Below are positions 35,294 through 46,578 of a stretch of DNA of 64,000 bases, one piece after another (position 1 is the stretch's first letter; each line of letters opens with the position of its first letter). The translations under genes were made by a program, and so were the position numbers. This DNA comes from Verpa conica (Eukaryota; Ascomycota; Pezizomycetes; Pezizales; Morchellaceae): NCBI GenBank assembly GCA_033030425.1, contig JAUFSD010000018.1, forward strand, positions 744,001 through 808,000. The letters run 5' to 3'. The notes beneath the pieces were generated by a model. It worked only from the letters and a program-made list of their open reading frames with translations. It was not told where the DNA came from and did no database searches.

Positions 35294-36408
35294 CTTCAGT
35301 TAGCTAAGCTTAGTAGTATGTTTTTAACAGCCTTGATTCTATTCTTACTTATCATACATGCATAGATACTTTGTCACCTACTAGATGTAGAGGTGGCAAG
35401 GATCAGATTTCTTATTAGAAGATATTTATTGATTGGGAGCTTTTTCGAGGAATATATCCTATAATCCCCTCTGTACTTTCTGATGCTGCTCTTATGTTAT
35501 ATTTTTAGCTAGTTATTCACCCAAAGTTAATCATTTCCATATTATTTATTATAATTAGAGTCTACCTCTAAATTCTAGGCCCGCAATTAACTCAGTTGAC
35601 CTTTCCGACCTCCCATCGCATCCTAATTTAAGCTCCCACCAACACTGAAGTCTAAGCCCAAACAGTCAACTGACCTCTGGTATTTAACCTACAATACACC
35701 TTACCTCTTTCAGTAATAGCTATCCAAATACGAAATTAAAGGTAGTGCGTGGAGTAAGATCACTGATCCTACTCAGCTCCCTTCTTGGCTTCAACCCGTG
35801 CAAATGCGTTTAGGACCGAGAAATTATTCTAATAGGAAATATTCTTATAGACAGAGTCGCCTGTTTTTCCCCGGTAGGTAATCTAGGCATATTATTATTC
35901 GAGAAGTTCTACTGGGTCTACGCCTACATATATATGTATGTTATAAAAGGGAAGAACAGTATCTCTTAATCCACTCCTGCAGCATTTACAAATATGATTC
36001 TCCTCTCCCCAACCGCTTGTTTACATAATCGTTTAGTTTGGGCTAGTTTGCGTCATGAGATGTGATTCTGTCCGGGTGATTTATATACCCTCTAACAATC
36101 CTTTACCACAAATTATATCGATAGTTAAATTCAAAACCCGAAGTTCTCATGTCTTGATATTACATTAGTTAATTGTATATTTTGATATAGATATACCCTA
36201 AACTTTTATGTTTGACGCAAGCTACAGCGTTTGGTTCGAGACATGCAAGGTATGCCCCTCTATCCAGAAAGTTTAGAATTTCTTTACAAATAAAATAAGT
36301 GAAGGATGGTGAAAAGCTAGCCAACCAATCATACAAGGCTGAAATCGCTCAAGAAGGGACCTGATTCAATGTATATATGTAATATATATAGGGAGGATAC
36401 TACATGTA

Positions 36409-36480
36409 GTTCTATTAGAATGAATAAATAAATTAATCATAAGTACATAGAACCCAAGGGCTAAGGTATGTTCTATTAGA
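36409..36480 (-). mobile_element. Truncated non-LTR element tail with 11-bp target duplication
   Basis: GTTCTATTAGA at 36409-36419 recurs at 36470-36480. The 50-bp insert read on the minus strand contains ATGTACTTATGATTAATTT followed by an ATTT/ATTC repeat tail. It shares this sequence with the copies near 45.8, 46.5, 48.8 and 50.6 kb. The element is cut at its 5' side, leaving only the 3' end. Confidence 0.65.
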
Positions 36481-37878
36481 TTTAGCTACTAAATACCTAC
36501 ATGAAGGTTTGTGGAACTAAGTAGCGAGTAAGCTATACTCTAGACTGGTTTTATAATATGCCCAATTCTGTTTTCGAGTAACTATAACCTATTGAATGTT
36601 TGCTCGTTGGCTACTCGTTCAATAGTAGCTTTGGTTTATATACTTAAGGGCTTAATGGGGCGTCCATTACTCGGAAATATCGGGTTTGGGTAAATTGTTC
36701 TCTGCTTTGAACTAGAAACTACCCAATTTATAATATTGTGTCACCTTGTATGTCCAGGCTCCTGAAAATAGCCGTGTCCTAGATCGGGCCCCTCCGGAAC
36801 ACAGGTCTCAAAATCGCCAAGCGTCAATCCATACTCAGCTACCCGCCAAGAGATCGATGAGGATCGACTTTTCTCTGACACCTCCCTGTCTATGAGATTC
36901 TCCGTCAGCCTCCACCAAGACCCGAAGGACGACAAACAATCAACTGTCTGCACAAGTGAGAGATGCCACTTGGACTTATCGGCCCCTCGACAGACGATTA
37001 AATTGGTTTTGCGATAGAAGTGGACCTTAGCGGTGGCCTTTGGATAGGCAACTTGTGGTCATCAATGTTGGGGATGAGGGGTCATGTGAGGGATAAATGT
37101 CAACACCGGCCACTTCTTTCCCAAGTTGCTCTGGCAAAGCGATAGTTTGGGAAAAGTATTTCTTCAACTGCTTTCGCTATATCCTCCTCAGTTATCACAG
37201 GCCCCAGCGAGTGGGGTTCTGGAGAGAAGCATGCCCATCGCCACATCTCTAGCCAACGCGACGGTCGGAGCCGAGATAATCTCGGGCGGGCTTGTCGCTA
37301 AGCCTTAGGAGTGAAGGCTCCCTCATCTGCAACTTGAAATTAAAAACAGGACTGGACGGATATCAAATTTCTGTCTTGAAAGCTCTCGAAAGCTCCCGAG
37401 AATTGATTTAACATGTTTTTTTTCCTTTGTTTCTTTCTAACTTACTGGGGCTCGTTGTGGCTATGGGTTATCTTTGGGGGGGGGGGGTTGGTATTCTCTT
37501 CCCAACTCGGCCGAACAACAGGCTTTCGGCAAAGTGCTTCGATAGCACTGCTCTACGAAGCGACATTAGTAGTAATAGGGGCATCTACAGCTCTGGAGCT
37601 GTTGAAGAGATTGTTTTGGAACAAAAGTTCTAGAACAGCGATGGAGCTTGGATCGGCCAACCGTGAATGCCCCTATTCCTACGCGTGCCTAAGGTGTTAC
37701 ATGACTTGTGAATACTAGATGAAGTGAAAGATACGAGGGAATAGCAGTGCAGTACTGACAGTTGTCAAGGATATGATTTTTATGTGGGGATCACGATAGT
37801 GGTCGGTGGAGGGCAGGTTACTGTGGGGGTAGTGACGGTCCCGCACGACGGGAAACATTATGATTTTGGGAACCAAAC

Positions 37879-37882
<4 letters not shown>

Positions 37883-37914
<32 letters not shown>
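37883..37914 (+). repeat. Poly(A) run of 32
   Basis: Uninterrupted 32 A. I found no matching flanking direct repeat, so it cannot be assigned to a retroposed copy. Confidence 0.9.
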
Positions 37915-37916
<2 letters not shown>

Positions 37917-38605
37917 TATACTAAGGCAAAGCGAATAGGACAGCAAGATATGACGTTTGTCTATATATGTTGTGCTTGTGAGTGAGTAAGAGGTTTTTGG
38001 AGAGGGTTCTCGGGAGTTTTCTTCTGTGTCTTTTTGTCTTTGTGGGCTGTTCAGGCTGTCCTGCTTGACTGCGGAAACTCATCAGATAGAAGTGTGCACT
38101 CTCCCCCTCCGTGATTGCTGCTCCCGAATAAAAATTACATATAAGGGCAGTGATCAGGAGGAGGAGGAGAATAGGGCTGGATATAAACTGGGGAGGGTTT
38201 GGCTTGGTGATTATGGACTTTTGTTGGTGCTATTGCTGGTGTGGGCTGGAGGAATAGCAGAGAAGTTCCACCACAGCATCAGCATCACCACCACATCAAC
38301 ACCATCATTACCGGAGGAGGATGGGGGAAGGCGGAGGAGCTGAGAGAAACTCCAGAAGAGGCAGTTTCGCGGGCTGATCTGATGGTCTTGGCGGAAACCC
38401 CCAACCCTCACGCAACAGCGGCAACCGAAGGAATCTCAACGCCTCTCCTCCACCTCGCTACTCACGCTGCAGCCACAGCTCTATCAGAACAACTGCGATT
38501 CTTTCCCCCCCCTCACAGCCCTGCTACCAACAATCGCCTGCGCGACACGATCAATCTTGCGACATCGAGCATCCAACTTGCCGAAGCCCTAGACATCTCC
38601 CGAGT

Positions 38606-38665
38606 ATGCGTCCCGCGTGAATTCCTGGTGGAGTTCTCAATCGCTAACGGGTTTTGTGGTTTCAG
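38606..38665 (+). other. 5' UTR intron of the CTK1-like gene
   Basis: GTATGC donor, CGCTAACG branch site and TTTCAG acceptor make a strong 60-nt intron 38 nt upstream of the kinase ATG. Joining the flanks does not extend the kinase frame upstream. An upstream ORF begins at 38241, runs into the intron unspliced, and stops near 38683 after splicing. Confidence 0.65.
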
Positions 38666-38703
38666 GTGGTTTTCACGAACTAAGCTTCGTGACACCAATA
38701 ACA

Positions 38704-41700
38704 ATGTCTAAAGCTATGAAACCTCCCCCGGGCCATCGTGACAACAATCGAGATGTTTGGCGGCCAAAGACAGAGGAGGTTGAGAGAGGTAGGGACCGTC
38801 AAGATCGGTCTGTATCAAGAGAGAGAAGACGATCACCCCCACTGTCTGCACCAAGAAGGAGACAGGGCGGAGACCGTGAATCATACAAGAGCCCTGTAAG
38901 AGTGAGAGAGTTCGAGAAGCCACTCCCATCATCATCGCGGCGTCGTTCTAGAGGAAGAAGTAGAAGTATGGAAAGCCGGCGTTCCGCTCGTTACGGGTCT
39001 ATGTCGCCCCCCCGTGGATCTCGGAACGGACGACATACTGATGCACCCCCCGAATCTCGTCATTCTACCTCACATCGTCATAAAAGGCGACATCAGTCTA
39101 GATCACTATCTAAACGCAGGAAGAGTCGGTCTCCTGGGCATTCTTCTCACAAAAAAAAGGCACGGCGGCCTCGCACGCGATCGCGAAGCCACTCGGATGT
39201 AAGAAGAGTGAGAAAGGATAACTCGCTTTCGCCAAGACCTCGTTCACCACCTCCTAAAAAATATTCCCGTCGAGCTCCATCGACACGGGCCCCTGACCGT
39301 AGAGATAGATCAATGTCTTATTCCCCTCCACGACGTTCCCCTCCTGCTCCAAGGTCTTACCGTCAACGTTCACCTCAGCCAAGGAGTCGGCCACCACCTC
39401 TGCCTCCGACACGTCGTCCTTCACTGGCACCTCTGTCCCCGGGATATCCGGGGCCACCATCGCGGAAACAGTCACCACCACTAAACATGGGGCCCCGAGA
39501 CCGACGTCCTTTCCGTCGGCGTTCTCGCTCTCGCTCACCACGTCGCGGGCCTAATTCACCACCACCATCCTTTAGGAGAATGCGTACCCCCCAACGTTCC
39601 CCTCCACAGACTTCAAAAAACTCTTCGATACACCGATCTCCTCTGCCGCCGCCATCGCCAATCAATAAGAGACGTTCCTCAACCCCTCCAATGATCAACC
39701 GAACCGTTCGTTTAAAGCCGTCACCACGATTAGATAAGCCTGTTGGTGAGACTGATCATAAGGCTATTGTGGACTCAAACATGACCGATATTTCATCAGA
39801 TAAACTCGATACTCCACCACATCGGGTGGTTTCAATCCTGGATCAACAAGGTTCTGATATTGTGTCGAGACGTGATACTGTGGGAAGTGATTCCCGACAG
39901 TCAAGTCCCCCTCACGACTCTCACCACCAGAAACAGGAGCATAGTGATACCGATAGTCTTTCACACCCCTCACAATCGGAGCCGAAGTCTATCGCTGGTC
40001 CCTATGTCAATCCTGACCGCCAAAGAAATATCATTGCCGGTGGTAATAATGAGTACGGTAATGGGAGAGGCCGAGGTCGATCTCAAGATCTCCATCATAA
40101 TCAAATGTATATATTTCCGTACACCTCTTGCTCATCCATTTCCCACATATGACTAATATACTGACACGTTTGGTAGCCAACCTGCTCATGACAACCACGG
40201 GCCGCAACAATATCCACGCCGAGGATCTCATGGTTCCGGGTCTTACCACGAACAGTCTCAACACCATGGGCCACCGCACCAACAAGGCCCTCCTCATTTC
40301 CAACAAGGATATCGTGGGCGTGGACGTGCCTTCCGGGGTCGGTATTCACCACCTTTTGAGCAGCGTCCTACATATGACAGACGTAGTTCTGAGCGTGGAC
40401 GTGGCGGCTATCGGGGAAGAGGTGGATCTGGTCATGACCATGGGGAGTCTGGTCGGGGAATAGGAAGGCATCGTTATGATCCGCAAGACCAACCACCACC
40501 ACAATCTGTTGAACGCCGTCAATCCCAACATTCATCTTCTGATGATGAGTCTCATCGCCCAGGAGCTGACGCTAGGGTCAAGGATGAATTCGAAGAGAAT
40601 CGCAAGAATCCCGGAAGTGACCAAGTTTCGGGAGAGAATTCTAGCCAAGCTTCAGGACAACATGATCATGATCAAGGGAATACTGAAATGGCCCCACCAG
40701 CATGGCCTGCTCCAAAAAGCCCTCCGCAACCCCTTGATAATCGTGCTTTCAAACGTATTGGGGGTTCGAATGATGTTCGGAACTCCGCCAACCAAGAAGA
40801 GAAAGCCAATAATGGATTTAGGCCCTTCAGTATCAGTATCTCCCTAGGGAGAAGTAAGGTTGGCCCTAAGACTGCCATGCTTCCAAAGGCACTCGAGGCT
40901 AGCCGTGAGACCATCCGCGAGACTGTCCGTGAGGTAAGCCGCGAAACTGGCCGCCAGACTAACCGTGAAACTGGTCGTGATAATGGCCGTGGTGATGGCC
41001 GTCACTCTGACCGACATTCTGATCGCGAAACGAGTCGTGATGTTGGACGTGGTATTGGACGTGAGACTGGGCGCTATCTTGGTCGTGAGGTTGATCGCGA
41101 GACTGGGCGTGAGGCCTATAGACCGCCAGTTTCTGGAAGCAACAGCGCTCCACTGGGCAAAAATGTCGTGGCACTTAAATATGCAGCCAAGAGGGACCCT
41201 CCTGCGACTATGAATGGACCAGACACCCTTAAGCGACAGGTTGACGCCGCAAAACCACCTGCTTTAGTTAAGCCTTTAGTGATTGCAAAGGAAACATCTA
41301 TTTACAATAGGCTAAGCATGGTTGGAGAAGGCACCTACGGGTATGATGGTGTTCCTTATTTAGAAATTTAATATGCTAATGAACCTATAGGAAAGTCTAC
41401 AAAGCCTCAAACAATATCACCAAAGAGTTGGTGGCTCTTAAGAGAATTAGGATGGAGAGTGAAAAAGACGGTGTAAGTTTTCTTTTTCTCTATATTAGAC
41501 TACTTCTAATAAATCTAGTTCCCTATCACGGCTGTTAGGGAAATGAGGCTATTGCAGGCCCTTAAACAAGACAACGTAGTCTGTCTGCTAGAGATGATGG
41601 TCGAGAAGAGTGAGTCGTTGTTCGAATAACGTCTACGGAATCAAAGTTAATAGATTACAGGCGACTTCTACATGGTTTTTGAGTACATGGATCATGATCT

Positions 41701-42768
41701 TACGGGTATTCTTAATCATCCAACCTTCAGACTAGAGCCTTGCCACATCAAACATCTTGCCAAGCAATTTTTTGAAGGTCTTGAGTATCTTCATCATCGT
41801 GGTGTCCTTCATCGCGATATTAAAGGCTCCAATATTTTACTCAACAACGATGGCCAGTTGAAGATTGCCGACTTTGGTCTTGCCAGGTTCTACACAAAGG
41901 CCAGCAAAAAGCAACTGGATTATACTAACCGCATCATCACTCTTTGGTATCGCCCACCTGAGATTCTTCTCGGTGCAACAGCATATGGCCCGGCTGTGGA
42001 CATCTGGAGTGCAGGCTGCGTATTTATTGAACTTTTCACTCGTCAACCTGTGTTCACTGGCAAGAATGAGATTGATCAGTTAGATATTATCTACAACGTC
42101 ATGGGAACACCTACCGAGAAAGTCTGGGCTGGGCTAAAGGAGACTCCTTGGTACGGTCTTCTCAAGACACCTGCAAGGAGGAGGCCAAAATTTCAGGCGA
42201 AATATGAACCGTATGTTTTTCGCCTTCCAATTCCCAGGGCACATTCTGATAATATTTTCTATTCTAGGCTCCTGCCATCATCTGCCCTAGAGCTTGTAAC
42301 ACAAATGCTTGAGTATGATCCCGATAATAGGCCTACTGCCGAGGACTGTCTGAAACATCGATATTTCTCAGAAGAGCCAGCTTCTGCTCCGCCCCTAGGG
42401 TATGTTGCATATAAGTCTTTGAATTCATTACTTGATTTGTACTAACTTTGCATCTTTCTAGGCTCCGTGACTTGAAAGGTGATTGGCATGAATACGAATC
42501 TAAGATTGAACGCCGTAAAGAACGCGAAATCAATGACAAGAAGAAACGAGCTCAACACGAATTAGAAAAGAAGAAGTGGAGGGAAAACCGTGAAGCCGAG
42601 AAGAAAAAACTTGCGCAGCAGGAGTACGATCCTGAGAGACCGCCGATTAGCGAGTCTACTCCAACTACCGCTCACTCTTTTGTTCCTATTAAACGGAAAC
42701 GCGACTCACTAGAAGTGGAGGATCTGGCGCCTGAAACTAACTCTGTTTCTAAGAAACGGGTAGAATGA
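38704..42768 (+). CDS. CTK1: CTK1/CDK12-type cyclin-dependent kinase (RNA polymerase II CTD kinase) with long RS-rich extension
   Basis: Phosphorylates Ser2 of the Pol II CTD with a cyclin K-type partner. Exons 38704-40106, 40177-41340, 41391-41472, 41519-41609, 41661-42210, 42268-42399, 42462-42768; 1,242 residues, versus 528 in yeast Ctk1. Residues 1-440 are RS/RP-rich like splicing factors. Then come an RGG-like stretch, and at about 708-782 a four-residue RETG/RDxG repeat. The kinase domain (about 843-1138) has GEGTYGKVYKA, VALKRI, FPITAVREMRLLQ (the PSTAIRE-like helix), HRDIKGSNILL, DFGLA, and T-loop YTNRIITLWYRPPEILLG. All catalytic residues are present. The 57-nt intron at 42211 is in frame if retained. 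A charged coiled C terminus follows (LRDLKGDWHEYESKIERRKE). CTK1 rather than BUR1/CDK9 fits HRDIKGSN and the RS extension. Confidence 0.93.
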
Positions 42769-43779
42769 GAAGTTTCATTGTGTGGGTTTACGCCAAAGTT
42801 TATGAATGTGAAAAGCTCTATAAAGCGTCAGAGTAAATGTATGGCTTTCTGGCTCTGATGAAGATTTATGTCATTTTTTCTCACCGGGTCTATCACAAAA
42901 AAAACAAAAAACGGGGGGACGAGGCGTTTGGAATTCTGCTTTGTTTTCTTTATGATAGTATGTTTCCTTTTCTTGAATACCTGATACATAGTAGCTGTAA
43001 GATTTATTTGCATGCAACTGTGTCTCATTTGTGCATTTATTTTCTCTACTCTTTCCCTTCTGTCCCATTCTTCAGCTTCCTATTGGGGAATTACTTGCCA
43101 TTTTAACTTCTTTGTATCTTACATTTCCTCCCACCCATCTACCTCTCTATCTTTGCGCTGCTTCTAAAGCGCGCTATCTATTACGTATCGGTCACTTTTT
43201 TCTTTTATTACTATTATAATAGTAGTATACTTTGGGTAGGAGCTGTTGAGTAGGGGGTTTAACTAAATGTATGGATGACTCTTGGGGAGGTGTTTAAATA
43301 GGGTAATTTGAATGAAAGAAAGGCTTGACACATAATTTACAAAACTCTACCAGGCCAGTTCACGTGAGTGTGAAATGGGTACTTGTATTCAACTCTATCT
43401 AGAGTTATATTACGGGAAACAGTCTTTGCATGGTGTTCTCAAAGGCCTTTATCAGAGCTACCAAGTACCCATAAGCAATAGTGAGACTTATAGGGGAGGC
43501 TTGGGAAACTTTGGTTTTTAGTTAATTTTTGCCACAACAACGATCATTGATACGCGAATAGTAATGATTTCTTTCACAACTTTTATCCCCTTCACATGCG
43601 CTAGGTTAGTCTTGCAAAATCTCTTGTAAAAAGGAAATGTACTTGTTTGTGTTTCTAGCTATATAAAATCTGTGTATTTGTTTTGTTTAATAATGCTTTT
43701 TATATTTACCGGATGCTTTTTTATTTATGCCTTTACCTCCAGATCATTCTCACCCACCGCCAGGGGCAAACCAAGTCCC
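42769..43779. other. Convergent 3' spacer, CTK1 / NPY1
   Basis: AT-rich 3' flanks. No feature beyond T-rich low complexity. Confidence 0.55.
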
Positions 43780-45363
43780 TCAGATTTTTGCAGCTGTGCT
43801 CACGACTTCAGCAGAGGAGTCAACCACTGGGGGAAGATGGAACCCATTTGTAACGGCTAACATAAGTTGATGCGCGATTGCCGTGGAAGGCGGAAGCCTC
43901 AAATCACCCTATTACACGCCAGAAAGTCAGTCCACATTCTAACCCAGCTTTCCCTTCTCCCCTACTCCATTTTCTCATATAGGATAGGCAACAAACATCT
44001 TTATACCCCTCTGGCGGGTCATCATGAAGTCCATTCTGTGGCGAGTTCAATGCATGTCGGACGCTCTCGATGGGAAACCAATGCGCATCCTGCAGTTCGG
44101 GATCGTGGTTAAGTTCAATCTTCTCGCCGGTTGGTAGTGCCTCTCCGATCGCGCCAATCATGAGGCTTGCTGGGTAGGGCCATGGTTGGGTAGAGTGGAT
44201 AACGACACGGCCGACACGGACGCCGGATTCTTCCCAGGTCTCACGACGGACGGCTTCTTCGAGTGATTCGGCTGGTTCGCAGAAACCGGCAAGGGTGCTG
44301 TAGAAGTCTTTTGGCCAACGGCGTTGGCGGCCGAGGAGGATCTTGTCACCAGTAGAGTTTATGATAGCCATTATTACGGTGGGGTCTAAGAATGTTAGTA
44401 CATTGCGGGGGAGAGGTGTGAATAGGCTACTTACCAGTTCGTGGGAACTGTTGATGTTAGAGGCTATGAACTTATAAAGGCGGGGGGGGGGGGTAGGATG
44501 CTCACGGCAATGTTATGAACCCCTTTCCGGGAAACACAGGGTGTCCTCTCGTGGGGCGGGTCATTTGGAGATTTCTGGAATGCCTTATCATATGGGGGAC
44601 ATGTCCTCTTCGTCCCTGCATGAACAGAAATCGTGCGACCTCCACAGGCGGAACAGAACTGGTTGCGAGCGTTCCAATCCAGTATACTTCTCGCCTGTGC
44701 CAGGATGGCAGCTATATGATTCACCGTACCAATAAGTCTCTCCCCTTATTCCCAGTTGGCCCTGGGGATCACATACCATCTGGTGGAAACAAGTTTAAGT
44801 CTATCCGGACTTTTCTGAACTGGTATCCTGGCTCCTTTGTCGCTTCCGCGGCCACGCTCTCACACTTTGCCTTCAAAACCCCCTTTGGTGTGATATCTAA
44901 CGCAAAGAACGGTACTCCCTTGTATTTCCCTCCAGCACCATCGTATTCGAATGTTGTTTCTGCTTTCTCATCAAGGCCTAAGAATACAAGTGTCGGAATG
45001 TCTAGACGGGAGTCAAACGCTTCAACGATCTTGTCTTCATCGAGCTCAAATGGCTGCCCGATGAGAGAAGAGATGGCATCGTATTTAACCCATGCAAGAT
45101 TCTGGCTTGAGGATGCAAGAGGCTCAAGATCTCGGAGGAGAAGGATGCGCGATGCGGGGAGTGCAGCGCGAAGGAAAGAGTTGTTAGAGCGGAGGAAAGA
45201 GACCCGGTTAAGAGGGGATCCTAGAGATGTTAGTATAGCTGAGGAGTAGTAGCTCAAAGAGAGAGACAAAACCAGAGAAGTAATTGACAACTTCACGGCC
45301 GAACTTGCGGGAGAGCATGGAGTCGAGGTATTCAGCGCCTTCGGCGTTGTATGGAGCGTCCAT
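43780..45363 (-). CDS. NPY1: NPY1-type NADH pyrophosphatase (Nudix hydrolase)
   Basis: Hydrolyses NADH to NMNH and AMP; also linked to NAD-cap removal in this family. Minus exons 45273-45363, 44777-45220, 44506-44744, 44435-44447 (13 nt), 43997-44385 and 43780-43908; 434 residues. N-terminal block MLSRKFGREVVNYFSGSPLN and RVSFLRSNNSFL; linker ILAQARSILDWNARN; zinc-ribbon FCSACGG...RTCPPYD...TPC. The micro-exon supplies FPRT of the conserved FPRTDP. Nudix box: GFCEPAESLEEAVRRETWEE with SGV (fits GX5EX7REUXEEXGU), followed by the family signature TQPWPYPASLMIGA. The C-terminal tripeptide AKI resembles a PTS1 peroxisome signal, as in yeast Npy1. The intron between exons 2 and 3 would be only 32 nt, so that boundary is the least certain. 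An in-frame ATG at 45414 is possible. Confidence 0.92.
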
Positions 45364-45775
45364 AACTGCGGAGGTAAGGCTATGTAGGACTACCCAGCTA
45401 TACCGAAGATCCAAGGATATTATATTTCTTCACACGGGTGAAGTAATATATAGTCAAATGTAGTATTTATGGATTTTCTAGTGTACAAGAGGGGAGGAAT
45501 CCCGCAAGTTCTTGTACCTGTCCCTTTCCCCCCACTCACGACAAGCCGGAGTTGAACCGGAGGAGATAGGATATATGTAATAGCCATTTCTCAGCATGCA
45601 TCCTGCACAGTCAAGTGTAAAAGGCGAGGGGGGTACAGTAGGAATTCTACATTCATATAGAATTGTATTTCTAATCGATAGAAGGCACTCGGCGGTGGTG
45701 GTGATGTATCGCTTATCGCCGTGTCACGTGCCATGAGCGGATTCATGGATGAGCACTCGGTGTGCTTGGCGGCGG

Positions 45776-45837
45776 GTTCACTTTGTAGGAATGAATGAAT
45801 GAATTAATCATAAGTACATGGAGTTCACTTTGTAGGA
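45776..45837 (-). mobile_element. 32-bp retroelement-tail insertion with perfect 15-bp target duplication
   Basis: GTTCACTTTGTAGGA at 45776-45790 is repeated exactly at 45823-45837. The 32-bp insert on the minus strand reads TCC, then ATGTACTTATGATTAATTC, then an ATTC-repeat tail. The target duplication without mismatch suggests a recent event. Same 3' end as the copies near 36.4, 46.5, 48.8 and 50.6 kb. Confidence 0.75.
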
Positions 45838-46527
45838 TTACAGCTAAGGAGATTTATTTTACACCCAAAGATGTGGTATTATGGGTATCAAATGGGTATA
45901 GTGCCGGTACAAGCAGGTTTTGGGTCTATGAAGCAGGAGCACATATATAGAGGCCGTGGTAGTACTTTCCAGAGCGAGTTCTACTAATCCTGTAATTTAC
46001 TCACTCTCGTCTACTTCTTTTTAAGAAGCCAAACCGTCAAGTGCTTTATAAAACTAGGGTTATTTTATTTCTAGACTCTTAAATCGTTGAGGCTTTGTCA
46101 CTACCAACTATGGCAGCCGAGGGGTATGACTTCCTTCTTACCCCCCAAATCTATTCCACCTATTGAAAATTCCAAAGCATGAATACCAAGCTCCTGTGGG
46201 ATAGAGAACAAGATACGACCGAAGGAGCACCGGTGTAACAGTCCTTACCTAGAGACTATTTAGGGTCAGTGGTACCGGCTTTCACCTCCATTTATCCCTC
46301 AGAGAATTGTTACTACTTCCACCAATTCTCATAGGGATCTACAACCAAACCTTATTACTCAGGAACAGAGGTCTACCTACTCTTAGAAAGCTAGGAGTAC
46401 CATAGCACCTCTTAATGGTAAATAGGGCGTGTCCTCGTAAGATATAATTTATGACTTGTGAGCTCACTTAACCTATTCCCTTTCAGAATTTATGTAGAAT
46501 TTAATTAAGCCCCAGATAGGTGGTTAT

Positions 46528-46578
46528 GGCGAAAGCCTTGGTAAACGAATGAATCATAAGTACGGTGAAAGCAAGGGT
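46528..46578 (-). mobile_element. Older 21-bp retroelement-tail insertion, degenerate target duplication
   Basis: GGCGAAAGCCTTGGT (46528-46542) versus GGTGAAAGCAAGGGT (46564-46578), four mismatches. The 21-bp insert on the minus strand is GTACTTATGATTCATTCGTT-like. Only the shared core and one tail unit remain. Confidence 0.4.

Larger units (their letters stand above)
35294..38703. other. Intergenic region and CTK1 leader
   Basis: AT-rich spacer to about 36700, with one short retroelement-tail insertion (36409-36480). Then come mixed sequence with weak ORFs (36741-, 37126+), a 32-nt A run (37883-37914) and the kinase leader with a 5' UTR intron. No gene I can name. Confidence 0.5.

Noticed and set aside
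45540..45562. tRNA T-arm-like hairpin (CCGG-TTCAACT-CCGG) on the minus strand
   Set aside because: No matching acceptor stem, D-arm or anticodon arm upstream within tRNA length.
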